DNA of 64,000 nt, from positions 25,357,001 through 25,421,000 of the forward strand of contig NC_063263.1 of assembly GCF_019578655.1 (NCBI RefSeq), read 5' to 3'. Made by a program: the position numbers and the translations under genes. Below, in pieces: positions 36,569-47,699 of the stretch (its first letter is position 1; each line of letters begins with the position of its first letter). Below the pieces are notes generated by a model. That model was given only the letters and a program-made list of their open reading frames with translations. It was not told the origin of the DNA and made no database searches. The stretch is from Ricinus communis. Its lineage: Eukaryota; Streptophyta; Magnoliopsida; Malpighiales; Euphorbiaceae.

Positions 36569-38024
36569 ATAATAATGATAAAAATAAAAACGGCAGGGAT
36601 ATAATGATAATAATAAAATTAATAATCATAATGATAATAAAGTAAATAAATGACATATGACGAAAAATTAATTGATTAAATGACTTTAACTCATAGATAT
36701 GACATCTTCCTATTGTTGATCACGCGTCTAGTGCAGCTGTCATATAGGACGGAGAATCTAGGAATCCACAAATATTAATTAATAATTATTTTTATCTAAA
36801 ATAATCCTCCTAACTCTAGACTCTCTAAGAAGTTTCGGGTTATCTCTTATTAAAATCCCGTCTAGCTCGTATTAGCAGATTTTTTGCCTAAATTCGGAAT
36901 AGGACCAACAGCTATAAGTCTTCAATCTCTATTAAATTATAAAATCACTAATCTCAATCATAATTCCAATTATCAGTCTAATTTTTTTTAACTAGTCGCA
37001 AACTTCTACGATTTAATAAGAATTTCCTAAATCTCTAATTAATTATACAAAAATAAATAAATAATATATAATAAAATAATAAGCTCGAGTTAGAAGTTTA
37101 CTATACCGGCCCAGAAAAATTACTCGATACGGTCAGACGGACGCCTAGAAGCACAAATTAGAAATTCGCCTACTGGCACGCATCCCAAGGTCACCGGACT
37201 CGATCGCTGAAAAATTTCAACATCGACAAAAATTTAATCTGAAGGTACCAAATTGTAGATCAAAACAGGAGGAGTCTAAATATGTGGTTACTTCCCCCTA
37301 ACAACCACCGGAAGGCCATCAAACGATCCAAAAATCGAATATCTCCGATGAGGCAAGTCCACCTCCAATCACCGACTGAAAGGCATCATTAGGGGTTGCA
37401 AATCTCTAGGCACAGGTTTCTGAGGGCGAGAAAACTGATTTTGGTCTCAGTTTGACTAGAAAATACTGCCATGGGGGTGTTTTAGCGAAGGCAGCGAGTG
37501 GCAAGCTTCTTCTTCCCTCCTTACTTCGTCAATCTCTAGCAATTTCAGGCAAAATTGATGGTGAGGATGAGCTTGCAACATTGAGGAGGCTCTACAATGG
37601 GCATTTCATGTCGAATGACAGTCAAAATGAGAAGAACAGAGGAGAATAGTGGCAGTGGCGGCAGTGAGGGAAGCTATCGGTAAGAGATATTGCTTAGGGG
37701 CCTCATTGCATATTTTGCAACATTCAAACTTACCATTAGGCCCCTAAGATAAAAACAATAAGCTATAGTACTCCTGATTTATATATATACATAAGAAATT
37801 TATTAATTATGGGGTTTAAATAGTAAATTTTTTATGTCTAATTAAATAATAATTCATTAATTTCTACTACTCAGGCTACCAAAATATATCTTTATCTTAA
37901 AAACCACGTTTAAAATAATATATCTATAAATTAAGTTAATTTATATCAACATAGAATTCAAATTAAAACAAAAATAAACTCAAAACACAATGAATAAAAT
38001 AAAATAAAATTAAAATAAAATAAT

Positions 38025-40297
38025 TTGAGGAAAAACTATTATTCAAATATTAGTGATCCTCTTATTCAAAAACAGGTTTTAAAAGAGATTTTAAAAACTG
38101 AATCTCTAGTTTCTTCTTCTAGTAAGAATACTTATGATCTTACTATGATTTTGGACAAAGGGAAGAAGTTGAAAAACCCTCTTCCCATCGCTCGTGAACT
38201 CCAAGGAGATTAAAACCATCAAAACAGAACTCAAAGAGTTGAAAGAAAAACAACAAAATGATTCTGTTTTGCTTCAAAGCCCGATCCTCAAAATGTATTG
38301 ATTCGGTTCGATGAGGAAAATGATTTTCAAAACCTTGAAATTTCTGAAAATATTCCTGAAAACTTTATCAATGTTTTAAAGGAAATTACTTCAAGAAAAT
38401 ATCTGATTCAAATAAAGCTTGTTTTCCCTGGTGATTTCCAGATAGAAACCATCGCCTTATTTGATACAGGAGCAGACCTCAATTGTATCAATCATGAATC
38501 GGTTCCTAAAAGGTTTCATCAAGAAACAAAAGAAAGGCCGACTTGACCAATTCTTCAAAGATTAAGATTGCCGGAAAACTGGCCGCGAATTCTTAATAAC
38601 CACATTGCTTTAAAGAATGTTTTTATTCTTACAAAGGATCTTCAGCAAACAGTTATTTTAAGGACTCCATTTATCAATTTGATAACTCCCTTCAAAGTAA
38701 CAACTGCTGGAATCATTTTCAAAGCTAAAGAGAAATTTGAATCTTATCAAAGCTCATTCTATTTACAATTTTGAAATCAATACTTTGATCAAAGGAAAAC
38801 AGACCCATCTTTCTCATCTTCAACAAGATGTGGTTTGAAAAGAATCCTAGATCAACTGCAAAATGATTTAATTCAAAGAAAAATTTCTGATTTTCAAATA
38901 AAAATTGAGAATGAACTCTGTTCTGATCTTCCAAATGCTTTTTGGAATCGAAAGCAACATATGGTAGACTTGCCATATGAAAACAATTTGTCAGATAAGC
39001 AAATCCCTACTAAAGCCAGACCCATTCAGATGAATGAGTCTTTAGAATGCCATTGCATATTAGAGATTAGAGATCTTGAGTCTAAAGGTTTGATTTCAAA
39101 GTCTAGATCACCTTGGTCTTGAGCAGCTTTTTATGTCAATAAGAATAGCGAGATAGAAAGAGGAACTCCTAGACTAGTGATCAACTACAAACCTTTGAAC
39201 AAAGCCCTAAAGTGGATTAGGTATCCTATTCCCAACAAAAAAGTTCTTCTTCAAAAACTGCATTCTGCATTCATCTTTTCAAAGTTTGACATGAAATCGG
39301 GATTTTGGCAAATCCAGATTGATCCTAAGGATCGATACAAAACGGCTTTTACAGTTCCATTCGGCCAATATGAGTGGAATGTAATGCCTTTTGGATTGAA
39401 AAATGCTCCTTCTGAATTTCAAAAGATCATGAATGACATTTTTAATCCATATTCAAAGTTCTGCATTGTCTACATTGATGATGTATTAATCTTTTCAAAT
39501 TCCATTGAACAGCATTTCAAACACTTAGAAACATTTTTCTATGTTGTTAAAAAGAATGGTTTAGTGGTTTCAAAGTCTAAGATATCTCTTTTTCAAACGA
39601 AAATTAGATTTCTTGGTCATTATATCTCTCGGGGCACTATTACTCCAATTGAGAGATCTTTTGCATTCACTTCAAAGTTTCCAGATAAAATTTTGGAAAA
39701 GACTCAGCTTCAAAGATTTCTTGGTAGTTTAAATTATGTCATGGATTTTTATCCTAATTTAAACTGTCTTGCAAAGCCCTGCATGATAGGCTAAGGAAAA
39801 ACCCCCTCCTCGGGTCCGACCAAAGATACAAAGATAGTTCAAAACATCAAAAAACAAGTTTTGGAAATTCCTATCCTGCATCTAGCTGATCCTTCTGCTT
39901 TTAAGATTGTAGAAACTGATGCATCAGAAATAGGATATGGTGGGATTCTAAAGCAAGTTCAAAATTCCAACGAATGTATTGTCCAGTTTACTTCTCCTCA
40001 CTGAAACGATTTTCAAAAGAATTACTCTACTATCAAAAAGGAAATCCTTTCGATAGTTCTTTGTATTTCAAAATTTCAAAGCGATCTTTTGAATCAAAAA
40101 TTTCTTTTAAGGATTGATTGCAAGTCTGCAAAAGAAGTTTTACAAAAATATGTCCAAAATATTGCTTCAAAGCAGATTTTCGCCCGTTGGTAAGCAATTC
40201 TGTCTGTTTTTTATTTTAAAATTGAATTTATTCGAGGAGAATCAAATTCTATTCCTGACTTTCTGACTAGAGAATTCTTGCAAAAACAGGAGTGAAA
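38025..40297 (+). pseudogene. Endogenous pararetrovirus (Caulimoviridae) polyprotein remnant
   Basis: Ordered domains on +: a possible coat-protein-end/linker segment (38025-38290), aspartic protease with DTGAD at 38462, reverse transcriptase from about 38990 to 39790 with the YIDD catalytic box at about 39471, then RNase H from about 39830 with ETDAS near 39915. Movement protein and most of the coat protein are missing at the 5' side. The frame is interrupted by in-frame stops near 38212, 38544, 38774, 39120, 39792, about 40003 and about 40191 and by frame changes between 38210 and 38840, so no functional enzyme can be made. The open RT stretch is 39177-39794. A second ORF follows directly, an arrangement known in florendoviruses. 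It is an old genomic copy. Confidence 0.88.
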
Positions 40298-40298
40298 A

Positions 40299-41808
40299 AT
40301 GCCACGAAAATCAAAGTCCAAAGAAGAAAAGTCTACGGCTAGTTCAAAGCCGGCCCAAATTCAAAGCCCAGTGAAGGAAATTCTCCCTTCTTCTTCAAAG
40401 TCTATCAGGACCTGGACTGAAATTATCCGGGAGGAAATTGATCAACCAGATCCAGTTCAACAACAAATGGATCCTTCCAAAGCTGATCAAGCCCAACAAA
40501 TTCAGGAATGGCTTGCTCAGCAAGACCCTAAATTCCTTCAAAGGATTGAAGAATATAAAAGGCAGATGGTTCAATCCCTATCCGAACCATCTTCAAAGCA
40601 AATAATTTCAAAGACAGAAGCGACTCCAAAGTCGTCCTCCTCCTCTGCAAAGGGTAAAGGTATACTTTCTATCCCTTTTCAAAATACCGAGATAGAAATT
40701 TTCCCTCCAAATCTATCTCAAAGTTCAAACAGTTTTTCGAAACCAAATTCTCAAGAAATTGTTTTGATTCAATCAAAATGTTTTAAAACAAATGAGTATT
40801 TGGAAAAACCAATTTTTCAAAATGTTTTAACAGTTGAGGAAGGATTCTGTACAGAAAGCCCCTCTAAACTGGTTTCAAAGATTTTCCCTCCAAGTTGGTT
40901 CTTCAAACCCTGGAACACTTCAAAGCCTCAGTCTTACTACCAGTCAATCCTCGAAGTTACTGGTTCCGTAAAGTTTAAACATTTCAAAAAAGACAAAACC
41001 CACAAAGACCCTGCATATTCAACATGCACAATCCAAAGAATCCTTCACCCGTCTGACTGGGGTATGGATTTACACTCTCCTCGTTCCTTTCCCACTTCTC
41101 TAAAACGAACCTATCCTTCACATCTAAACACCTCCTTCACCTACTGGGATTACCAGCAAGCCTGGTTCAATACCTTTCTCATTCAAAATGAAGGAAGAAG
41201 CCACTCCTGGCTCTTCTACTTCGACACCAGCCTTATCCAAACCTCCAAAATCCCTTACTGGTTCAAACAGTGGTGGAATTACTACGGTAATGTCTCTGAG
41301 ACTATCATTCCAAAGGTCTTACCCCTGTTCAACCTCTTCAAAGCAAATTACAAACCCAACTTAATAGAAAAGCGTTTTCCCCCGCTTCTTCTATTATGTT
41401 CAAACTTCTTTTTGCCCTCGGTATGTGTATGGTACTTTCACTTCAATCTATTACCAGATGGTGAAATTACACTTATCCGAAGATTCAAAGTAAAATGGTG
41501 GGACAAATTCAACCACCAGGACAAACTGTCCCTTAAAGCCGTTCAAAACTTCCTTACCAAAAATAGCTTCTTGCCTCCCCCTAAAGAACAAACAACATTC
41601 TTGGCACAGAAGTCATTTCTCCTTCCAAAGTCGGGTCGCTGCATGATGAAGAAGATTTCCTACAACTAATAAAATAGTTGTCTGAAACAGCTTCTTCCAA
41701 AGGCAAATCCAAAGCATCATCATCATCCTCTTCCAGTGCCAGTACTGTTGCATTTGATTTGGATGATTCAGCTGGAGACGATTGTTTTGGGATATTCAAA
41801 ATCTCATA
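40299..41808 (+). pseudogene. Second ORF of the endogenous pararetrovirus (function unknown)
   Basis: The ORF starts ATG at 40299, four bases after the stop of the polyprotein frame, and is open for 456 codons to 41669. Its N-terminal third is Ser/Lys/Gln-rich and disordered-looking; the middle (about residues 185-400) is rich in Trp, Phe and Tyr and probably folded. After about 41600 the frame appears shifted: the alternative frame continues with an acidic segment, a Ser run and DLDDSAGDDCFGIF before a stop at 41806-41808, interrupted once near 41670. Florendoviruses carry a downstream ORF of unknown function, and this fits that position. I recognise no catalytic motif. It is the least damaged part of the viral remnant. 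Confidence 0.7.
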
Positions 41809-41939
41809 AGGTTATCTCCTTGATAAAGCCCATGGGTTGAAAACCGGAAACGGCAGCCCAAGGATCTTAGTAATGGGCTTAAAGCCCATAGAGAAAAAAA
41901 AAGTGGTAAATTATCTCCTGTAATGGAAAACAGACAGAC

Positions 41940-42175
41940 GAAAGGCTCTGCAAAAGAAAATCAATGGGTGTGCTCCCTAAAATGATGGGAGTGGTTTCCA
42001 AAACGACTGGCGTGGTACCCAAATCAATGGTCGTGGTACCCAAATCAACGGGCGTGGTTCCCAAATCAACAAGGCGTGATCCTTAAAACGACGGGTATGG
42101 TTCCTAAACCGACAGGAATGGTCCCAAATCAACAAGTGAAGTCCTTAAAATTCAAGCGGGCATGGTCCCCACATC
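41940..42175 (+). repeat. Tandem array of about 21-bp units before LTR D
   Basis: Roughly ten units of GGGCGTGGTTCCCAAATCAAC type are more regular than the related arrays at 3140 and 9190. It lies between the viral remnant and the LTR at 42317. The - strand ORF at 41879-42064 is the array read as a peptide repeat (LGTTPV-like) and is not a gene. Confidence 0.9.
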
Positions 42176-42316
42176 AAAATCAAATTTCCTTTCTCAATCT
42201 GAGCTTACGAGGCGGGGCCTCAAGATATTCTTTTTTGTTGTATCCCTAATATTATGATTTGTCTTAATTTATGTAAACACATGCATGCTTATAACCTTCA
42301 ACAAACTAGGGGCAAC

Positions 42317-43442
42317 TGTTAGCACCTTAACTTACCCCTCAAACTTTATTATTCTGTCAATTTAGTCCAAATTGATTCTGGTCTAGTAATTTTAACTCTA
42401 ATTATAAGCATGCATGTGATATCAATATCTAGATACAGAAAATAGGTTGCCCCCGATTTGGCTTCGAGGGAATTATGGAAAATCCGATGATAAAAATGCT
42501 ACCTTTCTCGAGTCTCGAAGATGGAGAATAGGTAAATTTGAGAAAAAAATGGAAATTATTGGACTTAAAATTACTAGTTTAGAATTAATTTGGACCTAAT
42601 TGATAGAATAATAAAGTTTGAGGCGTAAAACAGCAGTTTTCACAAGTTCAGTGACTAAATTGTCAAAATTTTTGCTCCTTAGAGCTAATTGGCTTTATGC
42701 AGAGCCGAATCGGCTTTTCACAAACTAGACCGGTTAGCATAGAGCCGATTGGCTCTACATAGTGTTGATTGGCCTTTTTCGAATCTAACGTCATTTTATG
42801 TATATTTTTGACCTAAAACGCCAAAAATTGGTAAATAAATAAATTTCTAGAAAGTATCTCTGATAATTATTGGAGTTTTTTGAACATTTTTTATTATAAT
42901 TGTTTAAAAATAAAAAACTTAATCCCTTTTTGTTTGATATGAATTTGATAGAGGGGAAAGATAATTACAATCTATTTTTTTAAATAGTTAGATAATTATT
43001 AGTATTTCCTAGAGTTTCCTAACCTATTCCTATAAATAGAATAATATGATCTAAGTCTAAAGTTAGCGATATTGTACTACTAGAGCAAGAATCCTTAAAA
43101 GATTTCTAGTTACATCAATCTATAAAGAAGTCTTTAGCAAGCCACTAAGAAAGAGCTCCCAAATTAGGAAACCCATCGAAGAACGATAAAAACTTTTCTG
43201 AAGTTCCAAAAGCATAAATGGATTCCCAACCACTCTTGATTCAATAGCTTCCTCGTCTCCTAAGACTCGTAGAACAACAACCAACGGTGACAACCTGAGG
43301 GTTCCCCTATGAAGAACATAAGCGAGATGAAGGAAGAGGAAGATCTAAGATGTAGAAGAGCATAACATGAGCGATTCAACAGATTTTGATTCCTATATAT
43401 CCACTCATAAAGATCCGCATCATCAACATCTCTTCCCCAATT

Positions 43443-43479
<37 letters not shown>

Positions 43480-44680
43480 TATAGAAACATATTAGAAATA
43501 TTTTTTATGTTTGTTTCATATGATTAACATGATTAGACTAGAATTCCTTTCACTTAACATGTTAATTTTATTAGATTTTGAATATGATAATAAGAACACA
43601 TAGGGATTTGAATATGAATTGATTGAGTTTTGAATTTGATTAGTTAATAGTAAATATTATCATATTATATTTCTATTCTTGTATTAATTTTATTCTAACT
43701 GAATTTTTACCTTCTATGCATGTGAAAATCGGTTCTAGGAGTGAGAAATCGAGAAAAACTGTAAGAAAGCCACCCAAAGTCCCTAGAGCTGATTCAACTG
43801 TGCGTTCAGCCGATCAGCTCTATACCATGAGGCTATCGGTTGTGCTTGATTTTAGACTAATTTTTGAGTTTCTGATGTATTTTTGGCAATTCATGTAATG
43901 TAACTTAGTTTTAAGATTTTTTTCTTTCTTTTGGTTATAGGCGGGTTGTAATAGCTATTTTTACTTTATGTTCTTTAATTTTTTGCTTTACCTGTGATGG
44001 ATGCTAAATATCTGTTGTATGATTGTCTAATTAAAACTGACATATAGACATAGGCTTTAAAATTAGACTTGGCATGAAAACTATAGTCCACTAGATTAAT
44101 TAAATAGTAATTGGGCCATAAAATCAACATACACTTAATGGGCTTTGCCATGTTTTAGTCAGGTTAAATTGGGCATATTAGATTTAAAATCACTGAATTG
44201 AGCTTTTTTATAAAAAATAGTCTATTGGGCTTAAAGGCTGGAAATTCAAAGCATAATTTGTAACCGAACTAGACTAGGTGGGCCTTGTATATAATTTAAC
44301 TACTAAGTTAGGTTAATAACTTTGAATATAGGCTTACTTTTTTCATAAAATGGGCTAGATTAAAGTGGAACTCGCATGCTTTAGTGCTTGTGTGTAATAT
44401 ATGATTGTTGCATTTATTGGGAATAGCTCGTTAAACAACAAAATTGAAGGCAGATATACACAAATAAGGAAGTTGGCTTCCGGATCCATCACTAGATTTG
44501 TGACATAAGTTTCCTTATAGAGCCGAGAAACGTCACTCATTAGTAAAAGTGTCTCGATGAATTACCCGGGTGGCAATTCCAATCTCCGCGCTAGTCTCTG
44601 TGACTAGTTAGCGTGTTGCCAATTAGGTTGACAAACCTTGCAATGCTGTAGTCGCTAAAGACACTTGAGTGCATGCCCAA
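42317..44680 (+). mobile_element. Gypsy LTR (copy D)
   Basis: Starts TGTTAGCACCTTAAC after the purine tract ACTAGGGGCAAC. It has palindromic AGAGCCGATTGGCTCT motifs near 42718-42758, a TATAAATAGAAT promoter near 43032, an (AT)n tract, a second motif cluster near 43785-43850, and the conserved 3' block AATAAGGAAGTTGGCTTCCGG to about 44680. Length is about 2.36 kb, like copy C. ORFs 43716-43898 and 44355-44540 are fortuitous. Confidence 0.8.
43446..43474. repeat. (AT)n microsatellite in LTR D
   Basis: About 14 consecutive TA dinucleotides. Confidence 0.95.
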
Positions 44681-44694
44681 AATCGCCCCTCATG

Positions 44695-44935
44695 CTAGCT
44701 CTACTATAGCCATTTAAAACCCTGTCAGGACTTGGACTTGATAGCAACTATCACTTGGACCCCAGCTTCAGTAGCCTTAATTGCCACTACCTTACCTTAT
44801 GTGGAAATTTTACCATTTAATGCAAAGTGAACGGGATACCTCCCAAGGTGTGGAACCACGACCTTCTTAGGAGGATTGCAAAGGAGATGTCCAAAACGAC
44901 AAACTTAGTTACAGATTCGATGGGCTTACCTTCAC
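44695..44935 (-). pseudogene. Gypsy protease-region fragment, reverse strand
   Basis: Read on -, the sequence gives GKPIESVTKFVVLDI, then ILLRRSWFHTLGGIPFTLH, resembling the end of the Gypsy aspartic-protease region (LLGRPWIHTAGAVPSSLH in relatives). It sits between two + strand LTRs of opposite orientation, so it is rearranged. Confidence 0.6.
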
Positions 44936-44939
44936 CATT

Positions 44940-45795
44940 ATTTTTTAAAAATCAATTTAAACTAAATTGATAGAAAAAAAAAGTTTGAGGGGCAAAATAG
45001 TAGTTTTTAAGAGTTTGAGGACTAAGCTGCAAGAGTTTTATAACTTTTCAACCCTTGAGCCAATCAGCTCTTCGTACAGTCGATTTGGTTGTACACATAG
45101 CCGGTTGGCTCACCATAGAGCCGATCGGCTCTATGAATAGCTGATTGGCTCTACACAATCCTGATTAGCTTATTTTTTGAATTTCGATGTCGTTTTACAT
45201 GTTTAATTAATTTTAAACATAAAAATGCCACTAGAAGATTTTAATAAATTATTTGAATGCAAATGAATTTTAAATGAATATTCATTTAACTGAATATCTG
45301 ATAAAATCAAAGGATTTAATTTATTAAATTATTGATATTATCTAATATATCTATAGTCTCCTAAAATCCTAAGGCTATAAATATGACATTATATCCTAGG
45401 TCTAAGGTTAGCTACATGGATTAACTTAATTATTATTAAGTAAAGAATTTTAAGTAGTTGATAAGGATAGTCTGTGAAGAAAGAACCCAAATTAGGAAAC
45501 TTCCTTAAAATGATAGAAAACTTTTAGTAACGTAAGGGAATAGCTTTTTAAATAATAAAATTAAAAATGGGGATATACAAATAAGGAAATTGGCTCCCGG
45601 ATCCATCTCTAGATTACCAAAGCTTCCTTATAGAATTGAGAAACGCCACTCAATTGGTAAAAGTATCCCAAAGAATTATCCAGGTGGCGACTCCCATCTC
45701 TACGCTAGTCTTTATGACTAATTAGCATGTTCCTATTAGATTGAAAAGCCTTATAGTGCCGTAATCGCTAGAGAGACTTGGATGCATCCAGGAAC
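44940..45795 (+). mobile_element. Gypsy LTR (copy E), internally shortened
   Basis: It lacks the TGTTAGCACC start but has the middle LTR region with the GAGCCGATCGGCTC palindrome array (45055-45170), a GGCTATAAATATGAC promoter near 45383, then jumps to the conserved 3' block (45535-45795: AATAAGGAAATTGGCTCCCGG and the following ~180 bp). About 1 kb present in copy D is missing. Confidence 0.7.
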
Positions 45796-46540
45796 CGTCG
45801 CCCACAATGGGGCAGTTAACAGGAATGGTGCAAGATTTGGAGTCATCCTAATAACACCGTCTAATGAAATGTTTCCTATAACTAAGAAGTTTAGCTTTTG
45901 GGTCACCAATAATAAAGCTGAATATGAGGCTTGTGCTTTTGGTCTTCCAACATTGCTAGCTATAGGGATCAAAGAGGTAGAAATCCTTAGAGACTCCATG
46001 CTGGTGGTCTTGTATGCGACTTACGATTAGGACTTAAAAGAGGACAAGTTAAAACCATACCATGATTATATCTAGGAGATCACCAAAGCATTCACCCAAT
46101 GCCAATTTGTGCATATTAGCAAAGTGGTAATACAATGGCAGATGCATTAGTAGGGCTAGCTTCAGTTTGAGAGAATTCGAGAAAGGTTAAGACTAGACCC
46201 TTTGTGGTAGTGCAATCATATGAGCCGTGTTATAAGAAGAAGAAAAAAGCACATATTCGAGTTGCATTACTAGATGATAAGCTATGGTATTATGATATTC
46301 TGAAATATTTAGAAGATGGCATATACCTTGAATCTACTGATAAGCATGACCGGCTAGTCCTTCGAAAGCTAGTTGTCAGGTTTGTAACCCATTAAGGGGT
46401 ATTATACAAAAGAGGTTTAGATGGTATCCAACTTAGATGCTTGGATGAGAAAGAAGCATTGCATATAATGGAGCAAGTTCATGCAGGGATTTGTCGCAAT
46501 CCCATAAGTGGACCATCATTGTTTAGGAAGATTATAAGGC
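45796..46540 (+). pseudogene. Gypsy RNase H and integrase N-terminal remnant
   Basis: Directly after the LTR, the + strand frame 45782-46030 reads GAVNRNGARFGVILITPSNE, then TNNKAEYEACAFGL, the second (archaeal-type) RNase H domain of Tat-lineage Gypsy pol. The weaker frames to 46540 include the linker and an integrase zinc-binding N terminus (EKEALHIMEQVHAGICRNP-like, near 46450-46510). Stops are frequent. The remnant breaks at about 46540. Confidence 0.75.
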
Positions 46541-47209
46541 CATTTCTTTTGATTTTCTAGTGCTATATACGTAATTATAGGCTCTCTTTATTTGCGGGAG
46601 GGAAAGAAACTCTAATAGGCTCGAAGGCAGATTATCTAGATTGGCTTGCTCGAAGAAGGATTTTTTCTGCAACTGGCGAGAAGGCAAAAGCGCTTAGGAC
46701 TTGCAATGGTTTATAACGCCTTTTATTTTGATCCAACAGTCCCATATCCAACCAAGGGAACTCAAACAGCTTTTACAATATTTTTGAAGGATTCATTCCT
46801 TATTACTGCAGCTGAGAAGCCTCAAGCTCCGCCTCCCTTTACTCAACCTCTATAAAAAAAGCCCCAAAAAATTAGGTTTCTTACTATCATATTAGTATAT
46901 AGTAAAAAAAACATAAAGAGATGAGAAAGATGCATGGGAGAAAGATGCACAAACGGGCTAATTCTCGAAAAGTAGTGAAGTGTAACGTGAAACATGTCAT
47001 TTCTTGTTGGTAGAAGAAAGTCAAGAAAAAACCACCAATTATTTTTGTGTTCCCTGAAGCCCCGAAGCCCCGAATGATTGGATCCTTTCTGCCAATGAAA
47101 TGAACCGGAGCCCATTCTGAATGCTTTTCTGATCTGGAAGTTCTCACGAAAAGAATAAGATGCTGCTCTCCCTCCCTTTGTCTTTTCTCGCTTTGCTAAT
47201 TTTCCCTAT
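46541..47209. other. Foreign insert of about 0.67 kb within Gypsy integrase
   Basis: Composition changes: runs such as CTCCCTCCCTTTG, GAAGCCCCGAAGCCCCGAATG and GGCTCGAAGGCAG differ from the surrounding retroelement. The integrase text stops near FRKII (46535) and resumes at CHKCQVYG (about 47212), so the segment was inserted between two halves of one domain. The style resembles plant mitochondrial DNA, but I could not match it to a named mitochondrial gene. ORFs 46646-46855, 46843-47115 and 46887-47147 lie in it; none is recognised. Confidence 0.5.
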
Positions 47210-47690
47210 GAGGTGCCATAAGTGTCAAGTTTATGGCAATCTGATGCATCTTCTACCGTCTCAATTATACATAATAAAGTCTCCATGGCTGTTTTCAGCT
47301 TGGGAATAGATATCATAGGTGAGATCAAGCCACCTGCTAGCAATGGGCATCGATACACTATAATGGCAGTTAACTATTTCTCAAAGTGGTTAGGAGTAGA
47401 ATCTTTCACCAAGATAGGGGCTAAGCATATGGCAAAGTTTGTAAAGAAAAATCTAATTTGCTGGTATAGGCTACCGCATCACATAGTGTCCAATAATGGC
47501 GTTCAGTTCCACAAAGACTTTGAGAAGATGATAGAGAAGTATGAAATTGAACACCACAAATCTTCTCCCTATAGACCTCAAGAAAATGGAGCCATAAAGG
47601 CAGCTAATAAAAGCGTAAAGTAGATCTTAGCTAAGATAATTGAAGGGTCAAGAGACAAAGAAGTTGCCATATGTCTTATGAGGATATCAG
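47210..47690 (+). pseudogene. Gypsy integrase core remnant
   Basis: The frame 47222-47623 reads GIDIIGEIKPPASNGHRYTI, then YFSKWLGVESFTK, HHIVSNNGVQFHKDF and SSPYRPQENGAIKAANK: the integrase DDE core with the first Asp in GIDIIG, the second region degenerate (SNNG where relatives have SDNG, so that Asp is lost), and the E of QENG kept. It ends at 47623 and decays with a short trace of the YGMEAVLP-like region near 47735. It is catalytically dead by this substitution and by truncation. Confidence 0.85.
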
Positions 47691-47699
47691 ATTACTGTG

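Larger units (their letters stand above)
35090..37990 (-). mobile_element. Second, older copy of the same LTR family
   Basis: Landmarks of the 32054-35083 LTR recur in the same order: CTGTCAGTCTCAAAAGTGAG (35106, compare 32404), the GCCCAGAGAGCAAAGCTC-type blocks near 35340, and CGCATGCGGTCCTAATGTAACCC-like text near 35532 (compare 32840). It carries a MITE at 35792-36568 and an (AAT)n tract. Distal limits are uncertain. ORF 37452-37649 lies in it and has no recognisable domain. Confidence 0.6.

Noticed and set aside
37452..37649. 65-codon ORF as a possible small gene
   Set aside because: It sits in the older - oriented LTR copy, on the opposite strand, without a recognisable domain.
32054..37990. 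The two adjacent LTRs as the 5' and 3' LTRs of one element
   Set aside because: They are immediately adjacent with no internal coding region, and one is clearly more diverged and carries a MITE, so two insertions or an unequal exchange fit better.
41940..42175. CRISPR-like appearance of regularly spaced short repeats
   Set aside because: Units are contiguous, degenerate and lack unique spacers; the genome is plant nuclear and the array precedes an LTR.
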